Positions 1-9,556 of a DNA stretch of 54,572 nucleotides are shown piece after piece (the first letter of the stretch is position 1; each line of letters starts with the position of its first letter). The DNA lies in contig CACBDV010000006.1 in the NCBI GenBank assembly GCA_902538085.1, positions 1-54,572 on the forward strand, written 5' to 3'. A program made the position numbers and the translations under genes. This DNA is from an uncultured Alphaproteobacteria bacterium. Its GTDB lineage: Bacteria; Pseudomonadota; Alphaproteobacteria; HIMB59. Below the pieces are notes generated by a model, which did no database searches, had not been told where the DNA came from, and saw only the letters and a program-made list of their open reading frames with translations.

Positions 1-1
1 T

Positions 2-1651
2 TCACATTTGTAATTTAGGCTTTATGCCTAAAATTTTTAATCCTTCGTCTAAGACTTTTTGATAATTATGTAATAATTTAATTAGATTAGAGGAAATATT
101 ATTCTCATTATCTAAAAATTTTACTGATGGTTTATTTTTTGAAGAGGACCATAATGTATGGAAATATGAAGACAAACTCTCTAAGTAGTGAGCTATTAAA
201 TGAACTTCTTTTTTTAAATATGCAGATCTTACTACATTATCCCACTCCAATAATTTTTTATATAAGTTTTTTAATTCTGAAGTAATTATAACGGGTGTAT
301 CAACAACTTTATTTACCTTATCTAAAATGGATTGTGTTCTAGCATAAGAATACTGAATATAATAAATAGGATTTTCCTTATTCTCTCTCTTAATTAAATC
401 TATGTCTAAATCCATGTGGGTATCATTTTTTCTATAAGACATAAAATATCTAAAATTATCAATTCCTATTTCATCTATTAAATTTTTTAGTTCAAATATG
501 TTACCCTCTCTTTTTGAAAGTTTTTGTATTTTATTATCGCGTTTTAAATTGACAATTTGACAAAAAACAACTGAAAAATCAATTTTTGGATGTAAAGAAG
601 TTATCGCTGATGACAATCTTTTGAGATATCCTAAATGATCTGCACCCCATATATTTATTAATTTATTAAATCCTCTTTGAAATTTATCTTCATGATAAGC
701 AATATCATTTGCAAAATAAGTGGGAGTGCCATCATTTTTAGTTAATGCTCTATCTTCATCATCTTCAAAAAGAGTTGATTTAAATATTGTTAGCTGATTA
801 TCCTTTAAAGTGCCCGTAAAATCTTTAGGGGCATTTAATTGACCTTCGTATGTTAAATCTTTTTGCTTAAATTTTTCAAGAATTAAAGGGAGATGGCCCT
901 TGTCCATAATGGTTGTTTCATATGAAATTTGATCAAATTTAATCCCTACTGCGCCAAGTGTTTGAAGCGTCTGATTTACAAGATTTTCTATAGCATAATT
1001 TACTATATTTTTTTTCTCATCGGAACTTAGCTTATTATCAAATAATGGTTTGAATTTTTCATAACAGTTCTTTGCTATATCATTAATGTAATCACCTTTG
1101 TAAAATTGTTTTTCACTAAGATTTAGATTATAAGAATGCGAAATCGAATAAAGTATTGAAGATAGAAATTCATTAATTTGATTACCTGTGTTATTTACAT
1201 AATATTCACGAGTTACAGGATGTCCAAAATACTCAAATAAATTAGATAAAATATCCCCAACAACTGCACCTCTTCCATGCGCTAGGTGTAATGGGCCAGT
1301 TGGATTTGCAGATACAAATTCGATATTTACCTTTTCATTTTCTGTAAATTCTTTTTCGTTATTGAATAATTGAGGATTAAAACTTTCGTCCTTTAGAAAA
1401 AAATTTATAAAACCAGGTCCAGCAATTTCTACTTTTTCAAAATTATTTAAATTAATACCCTTTAAAATAATGTCTGCTAATTGATTTGGATTTTTTCCAA
1501 ATATTTTTGAAAATTTTAGAGCAGCATTAGTTGTAAAATCGCCTTTTTTGTCAAAAAGTGTTTCAACTTCAACATCTTCAAAATTAATACTAACGCTCTT
1601 ATCAATTTTAATTAATATTTCAAAAAGAGATTTTTTTAATTTATGTAACAT
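2..1651 (-). CDS. argS: Arginyl-tRNA synthetase
   Basis: Charges tRNA-Arg with arginine in the cytoplasm. The 549-residue protein has the usual length for bacterial ArgS. It shows the N-terminal additional domain, the class I HIGH-type signature as HLAHG (residues 122-126, inside PTGPLHLAHGRG), a KMSKS-type loop seen as KLSKREGN, and a DALR anticodon-binding C-terminus ending LGIKPKLQM. The first ATG overlaps the last 11 bases of the upstream dgt gene, so the two are probably translated together. Stop codon lies at the window edge, so the gene is complete. Family assignment is secure. Confidence 0.97.
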   Translation of the reverse strand: MLHKLKKSLFEILIKIDKSVSINFEDVEVETLFDKKGDFTTNAALKFSKIFGKNPNQLADIILKGINLNNFEKVEIAGPGFINFFLKDESFNPQLFNNEKEFTENEKVNIEFVSANPTGPLHLAHGRGAVVGDILSNLFEYFGHPVTREYYVNNTGNQINEFLSSILYSISHSYNLNLSEKQFYKGDYINDIAKNCYEKFKPLFDNKLSSDEKKNIVNYAIENLVNQTLQTLGAVGIKFDQISYETTIMDKGHLPLILEKFKQKDLTYEGQLNAPKDFTGTLKDNQLTIFKSTLFEDDEDRALTKNDGTPTYFANDIAYHEDKFQRGFNKLINIWGADHLGYLKRLSSAITSLHPKIDFSVVFCQIVNLKRDNKIQKLSKREGNIFELKNLIDEIGIDNFRYFMSYRKNDTHMDLDIDLIKRENKENPIYYIQYSYARTQSILDKVNKVVDTPVIITSELKNLYKKLLEWDNVVRSAYLKKEVHLIAHYLESLSSYFHTLWSSSKNKPSVKFLDNENNISSNLIKLLHNYQKVLDEGLKILGIKPKLQM

Positions 1652-2750
1652 ATTTTTTATAGAAATTTATAGCATACTGATCTGTCATACCACATACATA
1701 ATCGACTATAATTTGTTGCTTATCTGTATCAGATTGTAATTTTTCTTTCCATTTAGATGGAAGCATAGAAGTATCATTATTTAATAATTTTATTATAGAT
1801 ACTAAAATTTTTTCAGCTTGTGTTCTATTTTTATATACAAAATCAGATGTATAAAAAAATTCAAATAGAAAATTTTTAAGAAATTTTACTTTATCTAATA
1901 CTGGAGGACTAAACTTAACCAAAAAATTTGTGTTTATTATAACATCTTCAATTGATCTTATTTGTGAATTATTAGAAAGAGTATTTTCAGTTTCGTTAAG
2001 AAGATCCAAAATTAAGTAGTTCATAATGGACCTTGAAAAGTAATTTCTTGCAATACTTTTATCTAAGTTTGCAATGTATGAAAAATCTATAAAATTAAAT
2101 TGTTCTTTATTTTCAGCTAAACTTGATATTGTCAGAATACCTGATCTTAAAGCGTCATCAAAATCATGAGCTATGTAAGCTATATCATCAGACAAGGATG
2201 CAATTTGAGCCTCTAATGAGGGATTCTTATTTAAATCAAATTTAAAATTTTTTGATAAGTCGTAGTTTCTATTTGTTTCTTGTATTTTTCCATTATGCTT
2301 TATTAAGCCATCTATTGTTTCCCAAGTTAAATTTAAACCATCAAAATTTATATATCTCTTTTCTAATAATGTAATTTGTCTAAAAGATTGATAATTATGG
2401 TTAAAATTTGCATCTAATTCTTGAGTAATTATTTCTTCGCCAACATGACCAAAAGGACTATGACCTAAATCATGAGATAGTGCTATACATTCAGTGAGAT
2501 CTTCATTTAAAGACAATTTTCTACTTATAGATCTTGCTATTTGAGATACCTCAAGAGTATGTGTTAGTCTATTTCTATAATAGTCACCTTTTTCAAACAT
2601 AAATACTTGTGTTTTATCTTTTAGTTTTCTAAAGGCTGTTGAATGATAAATTCTGTCTCTATCTCTCTCGTAAAGTGATCGATGATCATTTATTTCATCG
2701 TAAAGTCTTCCTTTTGAATTTTCTGGTAAAGCTGATAAATTACTGAACAT
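1641..2750 (-). CDS. dgt: Deoxyguanosinetriphosphate triphosphohydrolase-like protein (HD domain)
   Basis: A 369-residue HD-superfamily hydrolase expected to cleave dNTPs to the nucleoside and tripolyphosphate. Metal-binding residues are visible as H64 (RLTHTLEV), H93-D94 (LSHDLGH) and a later HDFDDA segment; the N-terminal ENSKGR and RDRDRIYHSTAFRKLK blocks are typical of the alphaproteobacterial Dgt-like family. I start it at the ATG at 2750. A longer ORF reaches 2795, but that extension (MNFIYSF...) does not resemble the family and would run into the divergent erpA-like gene. With this start the two divergent start codons abut exactly. The gene precedes and overlaps argS. Confidence 0.93.
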   Translation of the reverse strand: MFSNLSALPENSKGRLYDEINDHRSLYERDRDRIYHSTAFRKLKDKTQVFMFEKGDYYRNRLTHTLEVSQIARSISRKLSLNEDLTECIALSHDLGHSPFGHVGEEIITQELDANFNHNYQSFRQITLLEKRYINFDGLNLTWETIDGLIKHNGKIQETNRNYDLSKNFKFDLNKNPSLEAQIASLSDDIAYIAHDFDDALRSGILTISSLAENKEQFNFIDFSYIANLDKSIARNYFSRSIMNYLILDLLNETENTLSNNSQIRSIEDVIINTNFLVKFSPPVLDKVKFLKNFLFEFFYTSDFVYKNRTQAEKILVSIIKLLNNDTSMLPSKWKEKLQSDTDKQQIIVDYVCGMTDQYAINFYKKYVT

Positions 2751-3077
2751 ATGGGAAGTATTAATATAACAGATAAAGCTATAAATAAAATTCAAGAAGT
2801 TCTAAAAGATCAAAATATGAAATATTTTAGAATCAGAGTCAAAGGTGGTGGATGTTCTGGATTCCAGTACGTATTTAAAAGTGAAAATGTAATTAATGAA
2901 ACCAAAGATTACGTATTTAATTTTAAAGATTTACAAATTTTGATCGATAAAAATTCTATGACTTTCATAAGTGAGTCTGAATTAGATTATAAAGATGAAT
3001 TGATAGGTTCTAGTTTCTCTATTTCAAATCCTAATGCTAAAAATTCTTGCGGCTGTGGCACATCATTTAGTGTTTAA
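2751..3077 (+). CDS. erpA: Iron-sulfur cluster insertion protein, HesB/IscA/ErpA family
   Basis: A 108-residue A-type Fe-S carrier that passes clusters to apo-proteins. The three ligand cysteines are present: one in GGGCSGFQY and two in the C-terminal CGCGTSF. Length and motif spacing match ErpA/IscA. The ATG directly abuts the start codon of dgt on the other strand, leaving no intergenic bases. xth follows two bases after its stop. I cannot tell ErpA from IscA by sequence alone; the dgt-argS neighbourhood is usual for ErpA in alphaproteobacteria. Confidence 0.9.
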   Translation: MGSINITDKAINKIQEVLKDQNMKYFRIRVKGGGCSGFQYVFKSENVINETKDYVFNFKDLQILIDKNSMTFISESELDYKDELIGSSFSISNPNAKNSCGCGTSFSV

Positions 3078-3079
3078 TT

Positions 3080-3847
3080 GTGAAAATAATTAGTTGGAAT
3101 GTAAATTCTTTAAGAGCTCGAGAACCACTTATAGAAAAAATAATAAAAACAGAAGCTCCAGATATATTTTGCTTACAAGAACTGAAGATATTAGATAAAG
3201 AATACGTAGAAAATTTTTTTAATCAATTTTCATTGAAAACAGTGGCTGAAACTCAAAAAAGCTATAATGGAGTAAGTGTTTCTTGTAAAAGTAAGATTGT
3301 ATTAAATGAAAATCCCTTAAAAAAGTTAAATATGACACAAGCAAGAAACAATACAGTTATTATAAAAGATAAAAATTTAGCAATCCTCAATTGTTATTTC
3401 CCTAATGGAAATCCTATAGATACAGACAAATTTACAAATAAGCTTGAATGGATGAAATTACTTTATAAAGAAATAGAAATACTTAAAAAAGAATATGAAG
3501 TTTTATTAATGGGAGATTTTAATGTTATTCCAGATGATGAAGATGCTCATGATATTAAAAAATATAAAAATGATGCTCTAGCACAACCTCAATCCAGAAA
3601 AGAATTCTATAAATTAATAAATCTAGATCTAATTGATGTGTTTAAGACTACTCCAAAAAAACAAAGTTATACTTTTTTTGATTATAAAACTTACAAATTT
3701 GGAAAAGAGGAAGGAATAAGAATAGACATCTTTCTTTTATCTCCATTTTTGAAAAGTAAAATAATGAAACTAAAAGTATTAAAAGAATACCGTGATATGG
3801 ATAGACCCTCTGATCATTGCCCTATTCTTATAGATTTAAATATCTGA
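3080..3847 (+). CDS. xth: Exodeoxyribonuclease III / AP endonuclease
   Basis: A 255-residue EEP-fold nuclease for base excision repair, cutting at abasic sites and degrading 3' ends. Visible catalytic blocks are WNVNSLRAR at the N-terminus, CLQELK (metal-binding Glu), LMGDFNV (Asp/Asn pair), RIDIFLLSP and the C-terminal SDHCPI histidine. Translation starts at GTG, two bases after the erpA-like stop, so the two are probably co-transcribed. The 3' end overlaps the convergent ilvD by 12 bases. It belongs to the XthA branch, but the exact substrate preference cannot be read from sequence. Confidence 0.93.
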   Translation: MKIISWNVNSLRAREPLIEKIIKTEAPDIFCLQELKILDKEYVENFFNQFSLKTVAETQKSYNGVSVSCKSKIVLNENPLKKLNMTQARNNTVIIKDKNLAILNCYFPNGNPIDTDKFTNKLEWMKLLYKEIEILKKEYEVLLMGDFNVIPDDEDAHDIKKYKNDALAQPQSRKEFYKLINLDLIDVFKTTPKKQSYTFFDYKTYKFGKEEGIRIDIFLLSPFLKSKIMKLKVLKEYRDMDRPSDHCPILIDLNI

Positions 3848-5548
3848 ATAAGTCTTTTTTTCTAATTTACCACCAGGGTGTGTAACTGCCCCTAGGTTTG
3901 CAGGTCCAACAGTTTTCATGTATTTCCATAAAGTACCTGACATAAACTCTGGTTCTTTATTAACCCATTTAGTTTTTCTATCGGATAACGTTTTTTCGTC
4001 TACATTCAAATTTAGTAAATTTTTCTCTGCATCAATTTCTATTTCATCACCATCTTCAACTAACGCTATAGGTCCACAATCATAAGCCTCTGGGCCTACA
4101 TGGCCGATACAAAAACCTCGTGTACCTCCAGAGAACCTTCCGTCAGTAATTAAAGCTACCTCTTCGCCAAGATCTTGTCCATAAAGGGCACTAGTGGTAG
4201 ATAGCATTTCTCTCATACCTGGCCCTCCTTTTGGACCCTCGTATCTTATAATCACAACATGACCAGGTTTAATTTTACCATTTAAAACAGCGTCTAGAGC
4301 ATGTTCTTCTCTCTCAAAGCAAATTGCCTTTCCTTTGAACTGTAATTTTTTAAGTCCAGCTATTTTTACGATCGCACCATCTGGAGCAAGTGAACCTTTC
4401 AAACCTACCACGCCACCTGTTTTAGTAATTGGGCTACTGACAGGATAAACAACATCTTGATTTTTTGGTAACTCCACATCTTTTACATTTTCAGCTAACG
4501 TTTTTCCAGTAACAGTCATGCATGATCCATCAATCAACCCTCCATCAATGAGTGCTTTAATTAAAACAGGAACGCCACCAACTTCATATAAATCTTTTGC
4601 TACATATTTCCCACCCGGGGCTAAATTACCTATATAAGGTGTTGATTGGAAAATATTACAGACATCTTCCAAGGTAAATTCAATACCAGCTTCATGAGCC
4701 ATAGCAGGTAGATGTAAACCTGCGTTGGTTGATCCACCTGATGCTGAAACAACAACAGCCGCATTTATTAGTGATTGTTTTGTAACAATATCCCTAGGTC
4801 TCAAGTTTTTTTCAATTAATTCCATAACTACTTTTCCACTTTCATAAGCGTATTTATCTCTACTTTCATAAGGAGCTGGTGTCATAGCAGAACCTGGAAG
4901 AGCTAAACCAATAGTCTCTGAAACGCATGCCATGGTATTTGCAGTGAACTGTCCACCACAGGATCCAGCAGATGGACAGGCAACACACTCAATGTCATGG
5001 AGTTCTTGGTCTGAAATCTTTCCTGTTGAATGTTTTCCAACAGCTTCAAAAACATCTACTATAGTAACGTCCTTATCCTTATAAACACCTGGTAATATAG
5101 ATCCACCGTACATAAATACAGACGGTACATTAAGTCTTAGCATTGCCATCATTAATCCTGGCAAAGATTTATCACACCCAGCTAAACCAACTAAGGCATC
5201 ATAACAGTGCCCTCTTACAGAAAGTTCAGTTGAGTCAGCTATAATCTCCCTACTAGTTAAAGAAGATTTCATTCCCTCATGACCCATAGCTATACCATCA
5301 GTAACAGTAATGGTGGTAAATTCTCTTGGTGTACCTTTAGAGTCCCACACACCTTTTTTGGCTGATTGAGCTTGGCGAGAAAGTGAAATATTGCAAGGGG
5401 CAGACTCATTCCATGTGGTTACTACACCTACAAAAGGTTGTTTAATCTGTTCTTCGGTAATACCCATAGCATAATAAAAAGCTCTATGTGGTGCACTTTT
5501 AGGACCTACAGAAACATGTCTACTTGGTAATTTGCTTTTATCAACCAT
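3836..5548 (-). CDS. ilvD: Dihydroxy-acid dehydratase
   Basis: A 570-residue enzyme that dehydrates 2,3-dihydroxy acids to 2-keto acids in valine, isoleucine and pantothenate synthesis. Fe-S cluster cysteines are C52 (SAPCNISL), C125 (AGCDKSLPG) and one in the CPSAGSCGGQF block, the three-cysteine pattern of the IlvD/Edd family. Length is normal. Its ATG shares one base with the stop of valS (TAATG), so translation is likely coupled to valyl-tRNA synthetase. This gives an operon linking valine synthesis to valine charging. Confidence 0.97.
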   Translation of the reverse strand: MVDKSKLPSRHVSVGPKSAPHRAFYYAMGITEEQIKQPFVGVVTTWNESAPCNISLSRQAQSAKKGVWDSKGTPREFTTITVTDGIAMGHEGMKSSLTSREIIADSTELSVRGHCYDALVGLAGCDKSLPGLMMAMLRLNVPSVFMYGGSILPGVYKDKDVTIVDVFEAVGKHSTGKISDQELHDIECVACPSAGSCGGQFTANTMACVSETIGLALPGSAMTPAPYESRDKYAYESGKVVMELIEKNLRPRDIVTKQSLINAAVVVSASGGSTNAGLHLPAMAHEAGIEFTLEDVCNIFQSTPYIGNLAPGGKYVAKDLYEVGGVPVLIKALIDGGLIDGSCMTVTGKTLAENVKDVELPKNQDVVYPVSSPITKTGGVVGLKGSLAPDGAIVKIAGLKKLQFKGKAICFEREEHALDAVLNGKIKPGHVVIIRYEGPKGGPGMREMLSTTSALYGQDLGEEVALITDGRFSGGTRGFCIGHVGPEAYDCGPIALVEDGDEIEIDAEKNLLNLNVDEKTLSDRKTKWVNKEPEFMSGTLWKYMKTVGPANLGAVTHPGGKLEKKTYSDI

Positions 5549-8145
5549 TATTGAATATTCATTAATATACTATCAATTTTAGACAATTCCATATTAATTG
5601 AACTTTGTCTTTCTTTATTTTGATCAATGAGATCTTTTGGAGCTTTTGAAACAAAGTTTTCATTTGATAAATTTTTATCAATTGTATTTTTTTCTTTTTC
5701 CAAAGAGCTTTTATTTTCTTGAAGTTTTTCTTTGATTTTAGATTTATCAATTTGGCTTGTGGAAATTTCGAAATCAAACTCTTTAAAAGGTAAAGTAACA
5801 CTATTATCTTTATGAAACGATGAAAGTTTTTTTCTTGTTAAAAATTCAAATGTTTTTTTATTATCTTCTAAAATTGTTTGAATTAATTGGTTTTTAGAAA
5901 AAATTTCTACAGTATCTTCTTTTTTGATTTCAAAAAGTTTTTCTATTGACCTGTATTCCTCTATAAAATCAATAAATAACTTTGTTTTAGATACATGTTC
6001 ACTCTCCGTTTTTAGATCAACATAGTTCCACTGATGACTCATCAAGATATCTTTATTATTTTTACCCCACAATTTTTCAGTGATAAAAGGAATCACTGGA
6101 TGTAAAAGTTGCAATAAAGAATTAAATATTAAATGAAAAGTTTGTTTGGTTTCATCTCTAAATTGATTGTCATCTAAAAGATTTTTAGAAAGTTCAATAT
6201 ACCAGTCACAAAAAGTATGCCATGTAAAATGATATAGTTGATTAGCTACTTCATGAAAATAGTATTTCTCATAATTTTCTTGAACTTTTTTATATAACTC
6301 TTGAAACTCATTTATAATCCAAATATTAAAAATATGTTTAGGATTAACCTTATCACTATCTGTAAACGGATAAATTCCTTTAAATTCTGCAAACTTATAG
6401 GCATTGGTGATTTTAGTAACAAAGTTTCTATAACCAGCTATACGTTGCTCACTTAACCTTACATCCCTTCCAGGTGTATTTAATGATGTTAAAGTAAAGC
6501 GAAGTGTATCTGCACCATACTTGTCAATTATTTCTAAAGGATCTATGACATTACCTTTTGATTTTGACATTTTTTGACCTTTTTCATCACGAACAAGAGC
6601 ATGAACATAAACAGTTTTAAAAGGTGTATCTGACATAAATTTATTTCCCATCATCATCATGCGAGCAACCCAGAAAAAGATGATATCAAAACCCGTAACT
6701 AGTACAGAATTGGGGTAAAATGTATCTAATGTTTGTTCTTTGTTGGGCCATCCCAATGTAGAGAAAGGCCAAAGAGCTGAGGAGAACCAGGTGTCTAAGA
6801 CGTCTTGATCTCTTTTTAAAATTATTTTATCAGCTTTATAAAAGTCTACAGCTAAATTTTTTGCTTCTTCTTCAGTTTCTGCACAAAATTCTTTTCCATC
6901 AGGACCATACCAAACTGGAATTTGATGTCCCCACCATATTTGTCGAGAAATACACCATGGTCTAATATTTTCCATCCATTGAAAGTATGTTTTCTCCCAG
7001 TTTGAGGGAAAAAATTTTGTATCACCGTCTTTGACAACTTTCATAGCCTGTTTTGCTAACTCTTCAGCATTACAAAACCACTGATGAGTTAAAAAAGGTT
7101 CGACAACAGTGTTCGAGCGATCACCATATGGTATTGTAGTTTTATAATCTTCAATTTTTTCTAAAAAACCATTTTCTTTGAGTAAGTGAACAACTTTTTT
7201 TCTTGCCTCAAATCGATCTAATCCCTGAAATTCTTTAGGACAGTTTTCATTCAATGATCCATCCTCGTTTAAAATATTTAATAATTCTAAGTTGTGCCTT
7301 TTACCGATTTCAAAATCGTTAAAATCGTGTGCTGGGGTAATTTTAACAGCGCCACTTCCCATTTCGGGATCAGAATATTCATCAAATATAAGTGGGATAG
7401 ATTTTGAGGTTAAAGGAATAGTAAAAGTTTCTTTTTTTAATGAAGTATATCTACTGTCATTAGGATTAACTGCTATAGCAACATCACCAAAAATTGTTTC
7501 TGGCCTGACTGTTGCTACAGTTATACTCTCAGAATTAGAGCAAGGATATTTTATATAGTAAATTTGGGTGCTTACATCTGTAGGAACTACTTCTAAATCA
7601 GAAATAGCCGTTTTAAATTTGGTATCCCAGTTAACAAGAGCTTGATCTTTATATATCAAACCCTCTGTATATAATTTAACAAAGACCTTTCTAACTGCAG
7701 ATGATAATCCTTCATCCATCGTAAATCTTTCCCTTGACCAATCACATGAGCTACCAAGCCTTTTTAATTGGTTTATGATTGTGGAACCCGAATATTCTTT
7801 CCACTCCCATATTTTTTCAATGAACTCTTCTCTTGTGAGATCTTTACGATAAATATTTTTCTCAGCTAAGTTTCTTTCTACAACCATTTGTGTCGCTATG
7901 CCTGCATGATCTGTTCCTGGTTGCCATAGAGTATTAAAGCCATTCATACGGTGATATCTTGTTAAAATATCTTGAATAGTGTTATTAAGAGCATGTCCCA
8001 TATGCAGCGACCCTGTTACATTTGGGGGAGGTATACAAATAGAAAAGTTTTTATCAAAATTGTATTTAGGTTTAAAACATTCTTTATCTAACCAAAGCTG
8101 ATAAATTTCATTTTCATATTCTTTTTTATTTTGAAATTCATCCAT
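5548..8145 (-). CDS. valS: Valyl-tRNA synthetase
   Basis: An 865-residue class Ia synthetase. HIGH motif is HMGH (residues 48-51, in PPPNVTGSLHMGHA); the KMSKS loop is KGQKMSKSKGNV near residue 530; the WWGHQIPVWYG and DTWFSSALWPF blocks are characteristic. The editing (CP1) domain lies between. The last about 70 residues form the charged coiled coil typical of ValS. The gene lies three bases after the Pcm-like gene, and a 7-bp inverted repeat covers its start codon. It runs directly into ilvD with a one-base overlap. Confidence 0.97.
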   Translation of the reverse strand: MDEFQNKKEYENEIYQLWLDKECFKPKYNFDKNFSICIPPPNVTGSLHMGHALNNTIQDILTRYHRMNGFNTLWQPGTDHAGIATQMVVERNLAEKNIYRKDLTREEFIEKIWEWKEYSGSTIINQLKRLGSSCDWSRERFTMDEGLSSAVRKVFVKLYTEGLIYKDQALVNWDTKFKTAISDLEVVPTDVSTQIYYIKYPCSNSESITVATVRPETIFGDVAIAVNPNDSRYTSLKKETFTIPLTSKSIPLIFDEYSDPEMGSGAVKITPAHDFNDFEIGKRHNLELLNILNEDGSLNENCPKEFQGLDRFEARKKVVHLLKENGFLEKIEDYKTTIPYGDRSNTVVEPFLTHQWFCNAEELAKQAMKVVKDGDTKFFPSNWEKTYFQWMENIRPWCISRQIWWGHQIPVWYGPDGKEFCAETEEEAKNLAVDFYKADKIILKRDQDVLDTWFSSALWPFSTLGWPNKEQTLDTFYPNSVLVTGFDIIFFWVARMMMMGNKFMSDTPFKTVYVHALVRDEKGQKMSKSKGNVIDPLEIIDKYGADTLRFTLTSLNTPGRDVRLSEQRIAGYRNFVTKITNAYKFAEFKGIYPFTDSDKVNPKHIFNIWIINEFQELYKKVQENYEKYYFHEVANQLYHFTWHTFCDWYIELSKNLLDDNQFRDETKQTFHLIFNSLLQLLHPVIPFITEKLWGKNNKDILMSHQWNYVDLKTESEHVSKTKLFIDFIEEYRSIEKLFEIKKEDTVEIFSKNQLIQTILEDNKKTFEFLTRKKLSSFHKDNSVTLPFKEFDFEISTSQIDKSKIKEKLQENKSSLEKEKNTIDKNLSNENFVSKAPKDLIDQNKERQSSINMELSKIDSILMNIQ

Positions 8146-8163
8146 TTGCTAAAAAACAAATGG
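8142..8163 (-). promoter_or_regulatory. Inverted repeat over the valS start codon
   Basis: CCATTTG (8142-8148) and CAAATGG (8157-8163) form a perfect 7-bp stem around an 8-base loop. In leftward mRNA the stem contains the valS ATG, and the loop holds the stop codon of the upstream Pcm-like gene. No Shine-Dalgarno sequence is evident before valS. It could hold the start closed until a ribosome finishes the upstream gene. With AT-rich DNA and only 7 bp, chance is a real alternative. Confidence 0.35.
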
Positions 8164-8811
8164 TTCGGATTGAACATATCTATAAATATATGAAGAAGAA
8201 GCTTCATCTATAACAAACTTATTCGATTTGCCTCCTACTTTTATATATTTAACAATTTTATGTTTAAAATCTTGGTTATCAATTATACAAACTATTTCTG
8301 CATTATCTGATGCATTTTTAATTATATTTATGGGCTCTTCATCAAGTGAACCATTAATAATAATCTTTTGATATTTTTTAATATTTGGCTTTTTGTTATT
8401 GAAAAATTCTTCTATCGTTAAATCTAATAAAGAGGCATTGAACAAGCCTTCTTTAATACTATCTTTGAAAACTTCAGTCATTTGCATAGAAGACTCTATA
8501 CAGTCAATATTAGAGGAAAATTTATTAATAATAGATGTTGATGTACCAAATCCAGAACCAATTTCTAAAATACTCTCGTCATCAATCTCTCCCAAAGCTT
8601 GTAATAAATGAAATGATGTTAAAGGAGGTAGAATAAAGCGACCATCATCTAAATATATAATTTTATCAGAATAAGCTAAATGTTTATAAGGTTTTGGATA
8701 TAAGTTTTCTCTTGGAAATAATTCAATTTTTTCGATTAAAGACGAGTTTTTAATACGATTAGCTCTTAGTTGATTAAGAACCATATTTGATCTTGCTTGT
8801 TCAAAATTCAT
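8149..8811 (-). CDS. Protein-L-isoaspartate O-methyltransferase-like SAM methyltransferase
   Basis: A 220-residue class I SAM methyltransferase related to Pcm. SAM motif I is LEIGSGFGT (residues 82-90), and the N-terminal half (MNFEQARSNMVLNQLRANR) matches the alphaproteobacterial Pcm-like family usually found beside tolC and valS. The TISQP-like segment that forms the isoaspartate pocket in genuine Pcm is replaced by RFILPPLTS, so repair activity is uncertain. It is first in a leftward unit with valS and ilvD. The tolC and popZ-type genes often placed between it and valS are absent here. Confidence 0.8.
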   Translation of the reverse strand: MNFEQARSNMVLNQLRANRIKNSSLIEKIELFPRENLYPKPYKHLAYSDKIIYLDDGRFILPPLTSFHLLQALGEIDDESILEIGSGFGTSTSIINKFSSNIDCIESSMQMTEVFKDSIKEGLFNASLLDLTIEEFFNNKKPNIKKYQKIIINGSLDEEPINIIKNASDNAEIVCIIDNQDFKHKIVKYIKVGGKSNKFVIDEASSSYIYRYVQSEPFVF

Positions 8812-8893
8812 GATAAAGTTTGATTTATAACAAAATTAATTGTTTTTCATAGATCATATTCGCCTCATATAAAATAATAATGTAAATTAAACT

Positions 8894-9472
8894 ATGAAAT
8901 TTTTTAGTGTTTTTATTTTAATTACCTTTTGTTCATTATCCTATGCTCATCAACCTGTAATAAATGACTCAAACCCTAATAAACCTAATGAAGCGTATCT
9001 AATTGAAAAACCAGAAATATCAAAAGCAATATACTCTAAATTAAATGGTGAACCACATTATTACTTAATAAATTCTGATCAGAAATTTAATTTTTATGTT
9101 GGTATTACTGTTCCAAAAATTGATGATTGTAATACATTTAGAAAGTTCTCATTTAGTATTTTAGAGGGTAAAGATCTTGAGTTAAGTGTTATCGAGGAAG
9201 TTGATGGTCAAAATTTTGAGTGGTGGGAATGGTATGAGCCCTATGGTAAAAAATGGTATTGGATAGGACCACAAATAGGTGAAGATTTTAAAAGTACAGT
9301 AATTTACGAACCAGGTTCATACTACATTAAAGTTTTCAATGAAATTAATATGGGTAATTACGTTCTTGCAACTGGAGATATAGAAAAATTTGGACCTACT
9401 GTTATTGCTAAACTGCCATTAATAATGCCAAAGGTTAATAAATTTTGGGACATTGAACATTGTGTGAAATAA
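8894..9472 (+). CDS. Secreted protein of unknown function
   Basis: I do not recognise this 192-residue protein. The N-terminus (MKFFSVFILITFCSLSYA, cleavage probably after Ala18) is a clear Sec signal peptide, so the mature part should be periplasmic or exported. The mature region is acidic and aromatic-rich in the middle (WWEWYEPYGKKWYWIG). It is followed by a beta-type segment (STVIYEPGSYYIKVFN) that reads like a small beta-sandwich. Two cysteines remain in the mature chain, one near residue 78 and one near the C-terminus, and could form a disulfide. It is transcribed alone, divergently from the Pcm-like gene. Confidence 0.75.
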   Translation: MKFFSVFILITFCSLSYAHQPVINDSNPNKPNEAYLIEKPEISKAIYSKLNGEPHYYLINSDQKFNFYVGITVPKIDDCNTFRKFSFSILEGKDLELSVIEEVDGQNFEWWEWYEPYGKKWYWIGPQIGEDFKSTVIYEPGSYYIKVFNEINMGNYVLATGDIEKFGPTVIAKLPLIMPKVNKFWDIEHCVK

Positions 9473-9556
9473 ATTTTTTCATAATATTCACAAATTAAAA
9501 AATACAAAATCCAATTTATTTGATAATATAGAATCACCTAGAGGATAGGTTTAAGG

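Noticed and set aside
2751-2795. An N-terminal extension of dgt to 2795
   Set aside because: The added residues have no relation to the family and lie over the erpA-like coding sequence on the other strand.
5562-5801. A 79-codon lysine-rich leftward ORF
   Set aside because: Out-of-frame reading of the ValS coiled-coil end.
7098-7114. GTTC...GTTC inside valS as a second LexA box
   Set aside because: Spacing is nine bases, not seven, and it lies mid-gene with no promoter.
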